A stretch of 64,000 nucleotides of DNA from contig OY282610.1 of NCBI GenBank assembly GCA_958298945.1, positions 67,143,088 to 67,207,087 of the forward strand, written 5' to 3'. Made by a program: the position numbers and the translations under genes. Position 1 is the stretch's first letter. Each line of letters begins with the position of its first letter. Positions 1 to 11,008 of the stretch are shown here, piece by piece. Under the pieces are notes generated by a model. The model made no database searches and was not told where the DNA came from. It saw only the letters and a program-made list of their open reading frames with translations. The stretch is from Atherix ibis. Lineage: Eukaryota; Arthropoda; Insecta; Diptera; Athericidae.

Positions 1-955
1 AACGTAAATGTGATTTAATAATAAACAAAAAGAAAATAAAAATTAAATTTCAAAAAAATGCACATTAAAAATAAATTTCTTTTTGGAAAACAAAAAAGTT
101 ACGGTGAATTGGAAAAGATTATGTTGCACCGAAAAGAAAAGAAAAAAAGTATTTAATTTTTTTTAAGATTGGTAATACTGAGTTTTTTTAGCATTTTTTC
201 CAATTGTCTTTCTCTCTTTGATGCAGTTGATGGGATTTTTTTTCTCGAATGTCTTCTTTTTTTAACCGTTTCTAATGTATTGTATAATATCCGGTGAAGT
301 TTTCTTCTCTTCGGCACTCTTTCTCTTTCGATTAGCAGCCGTCCTCTTTTTTCCTGTCGCATTCTCTTTTTGGTAATTTTGTGGCAAATTATTTTTTCTC
401 TGTCTTCAAAGACACGTCAAGTGGGATTCTCTCTTTTCTTTCCTTTTTTGGATTAAAGAGTTTTTTTCGTTCTCGCAATATTTAAGAGTATCCTGGCTGG
501 TGCAGCTCACTTTTGTGTATGAGCGTACGTAATCGCCTGTGGACAATGATTTTCATAATTGATATTTCCTACCACCAATGACGGATTTTCACATTATTGG
601 TTATTTTTATTAGATAACAAAAATTTTTTCGCTATAAGGAATCGTTGTAAACAAGATAGTAAGATCATAATTTTTTTTTAATGTGTACGTGTAAATAGGT
701 AGACAGTGAGTGGTAGGAGAACAGGTACAAGATTAAGTTGTCCAGAAGTCAGAGGTTGAAAACAGTTTCATTGGAGAAGGTTTTCTGTTTCTTTTTGAGA
801 TGAAATTTTATTGAAATGGAAATTTCTGACAGATAGTGTCGTTTGATTAGTAATCAATAGCAAAATAAAAACTAAATCACAACAGATTAATAAGGGGAAG
901 GGGCAGTATTATAATTAGAGGTGATTTGATGAAAATTTTAAAAAATTTGAGTTTT
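1..955. other. AT-rich non-coding stretch
   Basis: This stretch holds A/T-rich DNA with long A and T runs. A short minus-strand open frame at 153-362 is almost entirely Lys/Arg and comes from low-complexity T/C-rich sequence, so it is not called a gene. No transposon ends were seen. Confidence 0.5.
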
Positions 956-1086
956 TCGACTATTTTCTAATAAATTTTTATTATTATTATGGAATTTTGC
1001 CTTTCCATAATAATAATAAAAATTTATATTGTAATTATATGTAAAAAAAAGTGTACATCTGCTTCACCTATAAATGTAGAATGTGC
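956..1086. repeat. Left copy of a ~110-130 bp direct repeat flanking repeat P copy 1
   Basis: The segment begins TCGACTATTTTCTAATAAA, passes an ATTATTATGG.ATTTTGCCTT block and ends in CTGCTTCA followed by AGAATGTG. The same order of blocks recurs at 2224-2330. The two copies bracket the repeat at 1091-2224. They could be the terminal direct repeats of an element, or a duplication of a preexisting unit. The left copy has extra A/T sequence in the middle. Confidence 0.5.
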
Positions 1087-1090
1087 GATT

Positions 1091-2224
1091 CTCCGAAAAA
1101 AGAGTAGACAGTGGAAAAAGAAAGGTGTTCCGTATCCTCGGTTGTGGGCATGTCACATCAACTTCCGTCTTAGATATACCCGGCAATATAGATATACCCG
1201 GAAACACCCATGTCCTGTCTGAATGGTCTACTTCTCTTAAGCCTCTTCTGTTCCACTTGACTATGTCACTGCCATCTCGCAACTGTCTCATTTCTTTACT
1301 TCCTTCTGACTGTAAGATAATGAATTTCATTTTCCTCTTGTCACAGATGATATACTGTAGCTCTTCTATCTGTTATAAGCTCGACTGACGGGGATTTTCC
1401 AGCATTATATAGTAATCTATCTATAAATGATCAGTGCTGGATTCAATCTTTGATGCTGACATGATTTAATGTCGTTAATTTGGTTTTGAATTTGTTTTAG
1501 AAGCAACCACCAATTGCCTGCTAAAAGCTCCAACTAGACGAACGTTTTTTTCCTTCTGATTGACGCACTTTAAAAGTCAGGCAGACTTAATGATACTTTT
1601 GCTAATACCTGAATCATGGAGCACTTTTTTCAGTGTAACATAAATAACAAAAACAATAGACGCAAGTTTGTCTCCTTGACGAATACCATTTTCTACATTG
1701 GATGGCTCTAAGAGTGACGAGACTCAAAGTAGTCACGGTCATCCTAGCCATCCCGCTTGTCTTAGCCAATTGAGCGCTTTTTTTGCCAATGCCTAGACGA
1801 CTGTGACAACGCTTTAAAATTAAATTCACCGAAAGATTCCCCTCTGCAGTGGTGCTAAGAGTTCGCAGTAATTTTTGTCAAGCAACCAAATTTTTGGAGA
1901 ATTCTTGTCTCTGCGAATTATTTGGCTGTACACATTTTTGGTGAAGCTTCTATCATCTAACAGCAGCTTCTTCACCAATTATCAAATTATTAACTATAAA
2001 TCTTGCCATATAAAAATATTCCGCTCCCAAAGCTGACAATTGCATAACAACGCGGTAGGGAAGCCCATTTGGACTTAGGTAATTAACTTTTCATCGCTTC
2101 CAAAGAAAGACAATAAGAAAATTGAATGAATTTCTTTTGATAACTAATCACAGAAGAATTGCACATGATATTGTTCGCCTATCATTAATTTTTTTTTTGT
2201 AAAATTAATATTTTCGTCTTTTAT
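1091..2224. repeat. Dispersed repeat P, copy 1
   Basis: This block matches 11009-12374 in the same orientation at high identity, starting CTCCGAAAAA and ending TCGTCTTTTATC. Near its start is a short internal duplication, two copies of GATATACCCGG about 17 bp apart. Relative to copy 2 it carries about 45 extra bp near 1626-1675 and lacks about 230 bp that copy 2 has near 11635-11865. Small open frames inside are not shared between the copies and are not called genes. No transposase or reverse transcriptase was recognised, so the class is unknown. Confidence 0.7.
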
Positions 2225-2330
2225 CGACTATTTCCTAATAAAAATTTTAATACTATTATGGTATTTTGCCTTTAACCGTTTTGTATGGAAAAAATTTAGA
2301 TCTGCTTCATCTATCAATTTAGAATGTGTG
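2224..2330. repeat. Right copy of the direct repeat flanking repeat P copy 1
   Basis: This is the counterpart of 956-1086, beginning TCGACTATTTCCTAATAAAA and ending AGAATGTGTG. It directly abuts the 3' end of repeat P copy 1. Copy 2 of repeat P (11009-12374) has no such flanking pair. Confidence 0.5.
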
Positions 2331-2467
2331 CTTCTTATAGGATATACAATTTTATAATTAATTACGCATAGTTTGTTAAAACCGAGAGTTTTTGTTCCAA
2401 TGCAAAAATTTAGTCGGTGTCCGCTCTTGTTCGAGAGCGTTTTTGTTCGAAAGCAAAAATTTTGGTC

Positions 2468-2559
2468 GGTATACTAACTAACCTATTAAGGATAGTATCT
2501 TTAAAGTGTTACAAAGAACACTTAGAAGATACTGTCTTTAATAAGTTAGTCAGGATACC
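2468..2559. repeat. Imperfect 43-bp inverted repeat
   Basis: The arms run 2468-2510 and 2517-2559 with a 6-bp centre (ACAAAG). They pair over about 43 bp with a handful of mismatches, and the similarity continues outward through AAAATTTT on both sides. It could be a small foldback element. No target duplication was identified. Confidence 0.6.
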
Positions 2560-2783
2560 GAGTAAATTTTCTCACTCAGTATGACTAGGACATAATTCAA
2601 AACTGTCCAAATTATTTTATTGAATCCTTTTAAACAATTTTCGATAAATACAACTTTTAAGATAAATAATACTATCGTGACGATACAGTAAACAAAAAAC
2701 TTTCTCAAAAATATAATAAAGTATAATAATACAGATGATGTAATAACGAAAACTGTAGCAAAAGGTGTTGATAGGTAAGATGC

Positions 2784-2877
2784 ACTTGGCAGAGGTGAGA
2801 AGAATAGTGCTCGGAGGAACTATTCTTCTCGCCTCTGCCAAGTATAAAATTATTATCGTAATAATAATTTTATACTT
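2784..2877. repeat. Two overlapping hairpins sharing one arm edge
   Basis: The first hairpin pairs 2784-2808 with 2819-2843 over 25 bp with one mismatch and a 10-bp loop. The second pairs 2840-2855 with 2862-2877 over 16 bp with a 6-bp loop. Positions 2840-2843 belong to both stems, so they are mutually exclusive at that edge. The stems are GC-richer than the surroundings. Confidence 0.7.
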
Positions 2878-2879
2878 TT

Positions 2880-3340
2880 TACCTAATGAGAACCAGGATC
2901 TAGAATATTTGATAGAGTAAAAATCTTAGGATCTATTATAGAATCTTTAAAGACTTTAGACATTGTGTAGAATCGACTCAAAACCTTTATAGCATCTAGA
3001 ATTCTTTTAAACTAAAAGTCTTTGTATGATGTGAATTTTTTTTTTTTTAAAGTAAAACTCTTTCTAGCATTTCGAACTTTTTGAGATTAAAAACCTTACC
3101 AGCATCAAGAATCTTTCTTAAACTAAACACACCTTATCAAAACCTTTAATATTTCACAACTAAATTAATTTTTAGAATTTAGAATTTTTTTCTAGATGTA
3201 GAATCTTTCTAATCTTAAAAAACTATTTTAATAGTTTTTAAAACCATTGCACATTTCTAAATTAATTTATTGCGTCTTTCCAATAAAAAAGCTCCTGCAC
3301 ACAATCTATTTTCCCTTACTCTGAAAATTTTCTGTCATTA
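2880..3340. other. AT-rich stretch with a diffuse TCTAGAAT/CTTTAAA-type repeat
   Basis: Short motifs such as TAGAATCTTT, TCTAGAATTC and AAACTAAAA recur irregularly. This resembles a strongly decayed short-unit tandem array. There is no coding signal. Confidence 0.35.
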
Positions 3341-3342
3341 AA

Positions 3343-4130
3343 ATGATTCCTAAACCAAATAAACCCATTAATTCTCCTTCCTCTTATAGACGTCTTAACC
3401 TTTTACCAATCCTTGGTAAGATTTTTTTAAAAACTTCTATTAAAACGGCTGTACCCATTCCTGGTTAATGAAAAACTTATTCCTGATTGCCAATTTGGTT
3501 TCCGATCTGTCGCATTGTTGATCACATTGCATCCTCTCTTGAGAGGAAAGAGTATTGCCCAGGCGTATTTTTAGATATCTACCAATCTTTTGATCGTGTA
3601 TGGCAACCTGGACTCTTTTGGAAACTCAAAAGCTTCCTTCGTTCAACATACTACCTTATCATAAATTCATATCCCTCCCAACGTCAAATCTATGTTGCAA
3701 TAAACTATTCTAGCTGGAGTCCTACAAGGTAGTTTTCTTGGTCCCATTTTATATTATATTTATACTCATGACATCCCATCTGATCCTAATACTATCATTG
3801 CTACTGCTGCATATTATACGGCCATACGAGTTACCCATACATATCTTGACATAGCTTCTAACAATTTACAATCCCATATCGACAACCTTCAATCCTGGTT
3901 TAAGAAATGGATAGTGAGGGTAAATGAACAGAAGAGCGCTCATATTACTTTTACACTTTGTCAAGGAAAACCCACCCGTTTATACCTTAATAGCAACATG
4001 ATTCCACAATATGATAAGGTACAATATTTGTGACTTTACCTGGATAATAGATTAACATAGAACCCACATATTAGACTAAAAAAACTTGAAGCCCTTTGTT
4101 TAAGACCTGTGCATTTCCCGTTATCAAAAG
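3343..4130 (+). mobile_element. Jockey-like non-LTR retrotransposon, reverse transcriptase remnant
   Basis: Conceptual translation across several frames gives the order of blocks of a jockey-clade reverse transcriptase: a SYRRLNLLPILGKIF block near 3385, DCQFGFRS near 3490, IVDHIASSLERK and the FLDIYQSFDRVW block near 3500-3610, GVPQGSFLGPILY near 3720-3760, and a LYLDNRLTW block near 4035. The longest single open stretch is 3487-3732. Where the family has the catalytic YADD box, this copy reads AAYYTA near 3805-3825, so both metal-binding aspartates appear replaced by tyrosine. There are frameshifts and in-frame stops, and no endonuclease domain upstream. It is a dead fragment, truncated at both ends. 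The clade is assigned from motif style only. Confidence 0.75.
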
Positions 4131-4528
4131 TTTCACTCCCGTTTATCCTCTCATCATAATCCACTTGTGAGAGAATTGTCTTCCCGCAAACACTCATCGG
4201 AGACTTAAGAGACAATGGCCTAGGGATTTTCTAGAGGAATCTCACTTCCGTTAGTTGGAGAAACGTCGATGGGTGTTTACTCCCACTTCGTGATATACAA
4301 GATTTTTAATTAAAATGTTATGTAAATCTGTTTATTACAATGAAATTGTTGTTGCAGATAAAATGAAAAAAAAACGTAGATCATGGTTTATGTCTAATTT
4401 TATCTTGAACAATTTAATTTTAAAAAATGGAAATATTTTTATCTTAGAAATACAATATATAAAAGGGGGTGGTTGTCTATATAAGAGGGGGCGAGGTTGT
4501 CTAAATGGCAATTTTGTATAGTGTACTA
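4131..4528 (+). mobile_element. Probable 3' tail of the jockey-like fragment, then AT-rich DNA
   Basis: At 4120-4240 one frame reads HYQKFHSRLSSHHNPLVREL, which resembles the C-terminal tail of jockey-like polyproteins. The same kind of tail is seen at 16890-16960 and at 48425-48490. After about 4260 the sequence is AT-rich with no recognisable content. Confidence 0.45.
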
Positions 4529-4649
4529 TTAGGAAAATAAATTCAATACTCTTTGCTCATGCCTATGACTATCATACGGTTTCATATATTTTCTTCTAGG
4601 GCTTATATTGAGTGTGAATTTCAGAAAGATCCAAGTGATCAGCGCACGT

Positions 4650-5015
4650 TTACTTCCCATAATTCCCGCATGCTCCGGAACCAAACGTAACTTGACGTTC
4701 AATTTTGTTGAGTACAGAATCAATCAGTAGGCAGCGAATAGCTTTGATAGAGGGCTGGCTGTTAGTTGCGTCCATTGAAAAAAACCTCAGCTCTCCATAA
4801 TACAAACATGCCATGTATGGAAATATTCCACAATTTAGATCACCGGTTTCGATGCCATAGACCTCGATAACTGCAAAGAAAGTTGTATTGAGTTCGTTCG
4901 TCGCATCGTGAAAAGAAATAAACATTCTTTGAGCCCGTCCAAAAAAAAAAATTCTCCTGTATGAAGATATACAGGAGAATCTGCCTATGTCTAGGAATGA
5001 AGATATTCTCAACAC
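4650..5015 (-). mobile_element. Non-LTR retrotransposon fragment, possible RNase H domain
   Basis: A 121-codon open frame on the minus strand contains TNSQPSIKAI about two thirds of the way along. This looks like the RNase H block of jockey/I/R1-type elements (usually D-S-Q-A/S-I-K-A-L), followed by a basic Q-V-T-F-G-S-G-A-C-G-N segment in the place of the usual V-P-G-H-x-G-I-x-G-N. Here N stands where the catalytic D is expected. It is opposite in strand to the RT remnant just upstream, so the two need not come from one insertion. It could be a chance open frame, so confidence is moderate. Confidence 0.4.
4951..4980. repeat. Perfect 12-bp hairpin
   Basis: ATTCTCCTGTAT pairs with ATACAGGAGAAT around a 6-bp loop (GAAGAT). 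It follows a run of ten A and lies inside the open frame at 4650-5015. Confidence 0.6.
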
Positions 5016-5066
5016 TGCTCCCGACCACGGGTTCCAATCTAGGTGCAGAAGTAGTATGATTAAAAT

Positions 5067-5524
5067 TTAATCATACAATTTTTGTTCTTTGCTAGCAAAA
5101 AACTGATCCAAGTGTTTGCTGACCTCCTCATTTGAATTAAACGTTTTACCGTCTAAAAAATTTTGTAGAGACCGGAACAAATGATAATCGGCTAGGTCTG
5201 GAGAGTATGGTGGGTGTGGCAGTATATCCCATCCAAGCTCTAAAAGCTTTTGCCGAGTGGTCAAACGTTTCGCATTATCCTGTTGCAACACTATACCTTT
5301 CCTATTGACCAATTCTGGCCTTTTTTCTTTAAGTGAATCATTCAATTTGTCCAACTGATGACAGTACACTTCAGAATTGATCGTTGTGTTGCTCGGTAGA
5401 AGCTCAAAATAAACGATTTCTTTGAAATCACACCAAACAGATAACATAACCTATTTTTTGATGAATATTGGCTTTCGAAGTGCTTCGAGCCGGTTCATCT
5501 TTTCTACTCCATGATCTTTTGCGC
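5067..5524 (-). mobile_element. Mariner (cecropia/mellifera-like group), C-terminal transposase fragment
   Basis: A 126-codon minus-strand frame covers the C-terminal half of a mariner transposase, including KEKRPELVNRKG, the second catalytic aspartate in QQDNAK and a PPYSPDLA block. A short deletion removes the usual HTSL after QQDN and residues before the third aspartate (AD-YHLF rather than APSDYHLF). It is the same family as the copies at 21881-23074 and 41026-42213. The fragment is cut off on the right at 5524, exactly where another mariner begins at a TA. On the left it stops next to a palindrome at 5054-5076 and keeps no terminal inverted repeat. Confidence 0.85.
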
Positions 5525-5526
5525 TA

Positions 5527-6670
5527 CCAGGTGTGTAAGCTTTAATTCGCTGTTTTTTAGTCAAAAAAACACATGTTTTTTTCATAGAAAGCAAAAACAA
5601 ATTTATTCAAAGTACTTGCCCTCACATTTTTCCTATCTCTCGGGCAGTTGTGGATACCACGCCAAAAAAATTCCTTCTATTTCGAGGCAAACCACCCATT
5701 TTCGGGCATCTTCGTAAGAATCGACGAAAACAGGTGGTAGTCGGAAGGGGCCAGATCTGGTGAATAAGCGGAGTGGGGTAGCACCTCCCAGTTGAGTGTC
5801 TCCAAGTAGTTTCAGACCATTTTTGACGTATGCGATGGTGCGTTGTCGTGGAGGAAAATCAGCTTGTCATGTCTTTGTGGATAATCCCTCCATTTTTTCA
5901 CGCATAGCCCGGTGCAATTTGATCAGTTGTTGGTGGTAGCGGTGGGCATTGACAGTTTCACCAGGTTTCAACATCTCATAGTAGACGATACCCTGCTGAT
6001 CCCACCAAACGCACAGCATCGTCTTTCGTCCGAAGCGATTTGGTCCTGGGGAAAATGTTGATGGTTGGCCTGAATCAACCCACGATTTATTGCTTTTAGG
6101 AATCTTGAAATATATTCACTTTTCATCGCCTGTCACAATCCGATGCAGGAAAGACTTTCTTTTTAGTCTGGCGAGCAAGATTTCGCATGTGTTATGGCGT
6201 CGCTCCATCTGCCTATCGTTCAATTCATGCGGCACCCATTTTCCGATCGTTTCAATCTTTCCCATGGCACGCAGACGCATGGAAATGACTGGTTGAGTAA
6301 CACCCAATTGCTCTGCGAGCATTTTTTGCGATTGGGTATCGTCTTCGTCCAAAAGAGCCTGCAATTGATGGTCGTCAACCTTCCTAGGCTGATTTTCACG
6401 CTTCTTGTCCCACAAGTCAAAATTGCCGTCTTTGAACCGACATCTCGGCAGCGATTCGGCAGCCGATTTCTTCAAATTGAAGCAGAAAAGCAGAGCTTCC
6501 CGCATATGCTCTTTTTCTGGCATAAAACTAGACATGATTACCAAAGGAAAAATATATGTTGTTGCACGAAATTGCTGACAATGTGCACTGATTAATGTTG
6601 ACAGATGTCAAACTCATAAAAAAAAGAATATAGCGCGCCCATGGTAGCGGATTTAAGCTTATACACCTGG
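5527..6670 (-). mobile_element. Mariner, mauritiana subfamily, with both ends and TA duplication
   Basis: The element is 1144 bp, with inverted ends CCAGGTGTGTAAGCTTTA (left) and the complement of TTAAGCTTATACACCTGG (right). It is flanked by TA at 5525-5526 and 6671-6672. Mos1-type mauritiana elements start CCAGGTGTAC, which supports the subfamily. The minus-strand frame at 6116-6544 begins SSFMPEKEHMREALLF, then jumps from KKSAAES to KDGNFDL, so roughly 20 residues of the second helix-turn-helix region are missing. It continues through WVPHELNDRQMERR to the first aspartate (GDEK). Further on, HDNAPSHT and SPDLAPSDYHLF keep the second and third aspartates, but frameshifts separate the parts. 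It is non-autonomous now but structurally complete. Confidence 0.9.
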
Positions 6671-6672
6671 TA

Positions 6673-8584
6673 TTTGGATGTAAAAGTACACCAGATTATC
6701 GTGACTTAAAACACGACTCAAAAGGAATCGAATTTTTAGTTACAAATAATAATGAAATTTCAGTATCAGTCAATTCACTCATAGAGTTTTTGTCATACTT
6801 ACTCAAGATTTGTTAAAGGTTGTCGACATCTGACCGTATAGGAGATATTGTCAAAAAAAAAAATACTCAAAGACGTAGAATAACTCGAGACAAATAAAAA
6901 GATATAAAAACACATAAACTTTAAGGCATTATGATAGACATAAACTGTAAGGCAAGAAGAATAAACAAGAAATAGCCGAGATGACATTGTCAGCTGGAGA
7001 TATAAGAGCTCAACAACTACTTGGATTAATATATTAAAACTATGTTATATAGTAAATGAATAAGGTTATATTCCGGTAAAATAAGGTACACAACATAACT
7101 GGTTATCCTGGATTTTTTGTAGGAAAAAATAAAAACTGGAAAAAAACCATAAAGGAACGAAATTTCTGGAATGAAGACAAAAATAAAATAATATAAAAAA
7201 ATCTCTGATCTTCCATCAAGATTAGTCTACAATTTTAAAAATACCTTTACCGGTATTTCCTCGTGGGTCTCAGCTAATCATTAATAAGGTAAGGTAATCG
7301 GACGCCTATCGTATTTGAAATGCCATAAAGTGTAGACGTCTACCGTAGCTATCAGGTATCTTATCCTTGTTGATGTCTACACACACTTGTGCTGTTGCCA
7401 TTGCAGTAAAAACTACAAGATCTTAATGTGCCCAGTTAATAGGGAAGTATTGTTGTTGGTTGCGTTCCTGTAGGAAACTTCATAAATGCTGAACTTGGAA
7501 GTGATTTTTTTTTATCGTGATTTAGAACTATTTCTTCTCTAAGGTCAATGTCTAAATTATAGTTCATTTTAACAAGACACTTAGTGGTAAGCAGTGGAAA
7601 ATTACTGTTGAATGGTTCAAGGTGCATACCCAACCGATAGAGAGCACATTAACAAATTTCATTCAGTCACAGCTGGAGGCATTTTATCTCCCTTAAAAAT
7701 GTAAATTTTTATCATCCCAATTTTACTATTTTTGCCAATTCCCAAAACTTTGTCTTAAGCACCTTTTCAATAGCAAAGCGGAGCAATTAGAAATAAGTAC
7801 TTTCATTCTTATAAACAAGGGATTAGAAAATTATTCCATATCTTACTGGAATTGTTACCACAAATTATTTTTTTTAAATAAAAGAAAAAGCACTAAAGTA
7901 TCCTTGTTACCCAATTCCCCATGTATGAGTATCTATTTTCTACCGTCCTTTATAAATTCAATCTGCCAACAGACAAAACAGTTAAACTCATTTCAAGTTA
8001 GTGCACATTATTTACAAAACTTATTAGCGGATTGCCCACCCAGACTCCGATCTAGATCTTCTAACTCAAAAACGTTCAGATATGCCGATTTCTCGCAGAG
8101 GTCGTGCAATTCAATATTTCCAATACAGACGCCACTCTTGCGTCTAAACTAATAATATCGTCCCTACCTTGTCCTTGCTTCTAATTGTGGGCACGGTAGA
8201 CTTTGCTGGATAAGGAAGATCTACCGCAGTTTATTGAGACTAGTCTTTATCAAAAACACGCCATCGTGATTGTATTCCAAAGTTTTATTATTGAAAAATG
8301 GTGGAATCTACCATTTGAGAGAGAAGATAATAATTACTGAGTATCCAAGTGTTCGATAAATATACAGGGGTTGGCAAACCCTTAGTTTTGAGCTAAATAA
8401 TATGGATTGTAATAGGCCATATTGTCTACCCACCCTTACAAGAATTGCTCCCTTCATATTAATATCAGCTATAAATTTTGACCTAAGGTACAAGAATAAC
8501 TCAACTTTTGAAAAGTTTTTTACGTGGGTAGTGGGCAATATTTGGAAGACGCTGTCAGATACCGATCCATTTTGTGTATGTAAT
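6673..8584. other. Non-coding AT-rich stretch
   Basis: No convincing gene or element was found. Short open frames at 7436-7633 and 7904-8152 have no recognisable motif. A weak inverted similarity links the region near 8412-8428 (CCATATTGTCTACCCAC) to GTGGGTAG..GGCAATATTT near 8523-8544. Confidence 0.5.
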
Positions 8585-8592
8585 TTTTACCC

Positions 8593-10763
8593 CTTAGATT
8601 ATAGAAGAACTGGATAGGTCGCTCCCTATGCAAAAATTGTGGCCGAATTATGTTGGCAATACATTCGTAGGAACGCACCCATATGCAAAAGAACAGAAAC
8701 GGCGTAAATCAGTGGGGGTTAATTTTAAACTTCAGAAGCGGTGTTCGTTTAAAACCATTTTGATATGCGATATGATGTCATGTATGCGTAAACAAGTAGA
8801 TTTTTTTTAAATATTGCGCATTTTCCAATGGAATTGTTTGATGGAATTAATTTTGGAAATTTGCAATTAAACACGGTTAATCTATTTGAAAATATTATTT
8901 ATTTCACTTTATATTATTTATTAAAATAGAACTATAAAGTGGAAGAGCATATAAAAATATAATTATTATTATTATATCAAAACAATTATGTGCACAAATA
9001 AAAAATCCATCCCGAAAATGTAAAATGAATTAAATGAGAGATTGTGATTTTATGTTGAAATTGAAACTACATCGCAACTTAATAAATACCATATAAATTT
9101 TAACATTAAACAAGCGTTTGTAGATATTGAAAACTTCATTATAATATGAATGTGTTTTTCTGTATTTAAATTAAATAAAAAAATTAAGCATTAATTATGT
9201 TAGATTTTGTTCACATCACTTTCAGAAGGGGTACTTTAAGACGCCAAAGGACTTGTACGCTATCAAATCGTTTAATACGAATTCTCCTTCTAAAGCTGAA
9301 AGAGAGTCTTCGCCTAGCTTAAAAACAATAAAGTCTGATATGTATCCGATCACTTTTTCACAATAATCATTAAGTGCAGATGGGTTAAATAAATAATCAT
9401 GGTCACTGAAAGTATTTATTTAACCCATTTGCACTTAATTTCTCTTAAATTTTCTTACATACACTTTACGTATGCCGCCACTGAACTATTTTCTCGTAAA
9501 CATTGAACTGTCAAAATAGCATTTGTTTATATTTATTCAATGACAAACTTTTCCCTTTTTAACCAAATTTTGGACCAAAAAAATCATTAAAAGCCATTAA
9601 AACACATTATAAATAAAATTTTTAATAATTTCTCTAGTAAAAACGAAGATGTCAACTTACCGAAAGCAAGAAATTCCCTGCTTCCTCCTTCCGTTGATTG
9701 ATCAGCAACCCTTTCTAAATCACCATATTTTGTGAAATAAAAACTTCCTATTAAATGTTGTCAACAATAAAACTATTTATGTAAATACTTACTTCAAAAA
9801 AGATAAAAACCACACTTTTACTTGCATTTTCCGATAACTATAAAAATAATAACTTGAAAACAACAAAACTATGCAAGCATTTCGGTATGCTACCACCACT
9901 TTCATGAAGAATGGCGTGTTTTAAAACTCTCCGAAAATCTATAAAATTGAGGCACTTGATATTTAATTGATATTTACTCATTAATTGAGAGAGAAAAATT
10001 TTAATAAATCAACTGTAAACTACGAGGGTAGTTCCAGAAGTACCCACCCTGACGTATAAATGGCAGTTGTTGTTTGGAATAAATTACTATGGTCGAAAGT
10101 ACCAATCTTATATAGTTTAACTATGAAGTTTGATGACGCTGCGTTGCCTGGATAGGCCTCTACATAAAAATTCTGTCCAAATTTTTTTGAGAAAATATTC
10201 GTAGCAACGCAGTCACTTGCAAAATAACCTTTCATGAAAAACTTCATATTCTGAAATAAAAACTTCCTATTTACTTCCGTGACGAATGAAACTATTTATG
10301 CAAATGTATTCATTTCTGCTTACTTGTTCGTAAACTATTTAAAATTTACTAAAACCGTTTTTAAACTTTCATGTTGCGATAAATACAATATCTAAATATC
10401 AATATTTAGCATACTTAAAGTATGTAAGCATTTCGATATTCTACCACTTTCATAGAAAATGGCGTGTTTTAAACTCTCCGAAAGTCTACAAAATTGAGGC
10501 GCTTGCCTGTCGTTATATTTAAACTATTTTTTTGTTTGGAATAAATCAGTTAAAATGAATATAAATTATGGTTTTGGAATTCAATAAATTTCTATTATGA
10601 AAACTAGATGTCAGTGGGTGTCATTTCTACATAAAAAAATCCATACAAAAGTATGCAAGCGTTGCAATTTCTCGCCACTTTTACAGTAATTCAGGCAGAA
10701 AATTTCGTATGCAAATACGAAAATCTGATATACGGGGCCTATCGATGTATTCTTTAATCTAAG
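8593..10763. mobile_element. Non-autonomous DNA transposon family T8, copy 1
   Basis: The ends are inverted copies: left CTTAGATTATAGAAGAACTG, right the complement of CTTAGATTAAAGAATACATC, with related bases continuing inward. The flanks TTTTACCC (8585-8592) and TCTTAACC (10764-10771) agree at 6 of 8 positions, suggesting an old 8-bp target duplication. Matching ends and flanks are seen at 48853-51624 and 60811-62152, and a 3' piece lies at about 18440-18774. The 2171-bp length is inflated by an internal duplication: the block from AAAACTTCCTATT to the TTTTAAACTCTCCGAAA region occurs at about 9735-9960 and again at about 10258-10500. No transposase frame exists. Eight-bp duplications occur in hAT, P and Merlin; the end sequence did not let me choose. 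Confidence 0.75.
9369..9439. repeat. 26-bp hairpin inside family T8 copy 1
   Basis: The arms 9369-9394 and 9414-9439 pair with one mismatch around a 19-bp loop. The stem includes TTAAGTGCAGATGGGTTAAA. I did not find it in copies 2 or 3 of the family, so it may be a separate foldback insertion. Confidence 0.65.
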
Positions 10764-11008
10764 TCTTAACCACTAAAACTCACCTCCTTCTTGAAATATG
10801 ACTCCTCATAGGACCATTGTAAGGTATTATAGTTTGTGGGGAGCAGACTAACATCAAGTCTACTATTTTATTTAGGTTATAGTCTGCCATTGTGTCTTTC
10901 TGGCGGAGCTTCTTTATTACTCGGGATGTGCTTGCGATGTTATCATTTCTCTGATGATACGCTTTTGGGACTGCTGCTCACCGACTATATTCTGTACTGC
11001 CTTCCTCT

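Noticed and set aside
153..362. Lys/Arg-rich 69-codon minus frame
   Set aside because: It arises from T/C-rich low-complexity DNA and has no motif, splice signal or conserved neighbour.
989..1388. Overlapping plus and minus frames of 77-101 codons
   Set aside because: They lie in dispersed repeat P and are not preserved as open frames in the second copy.
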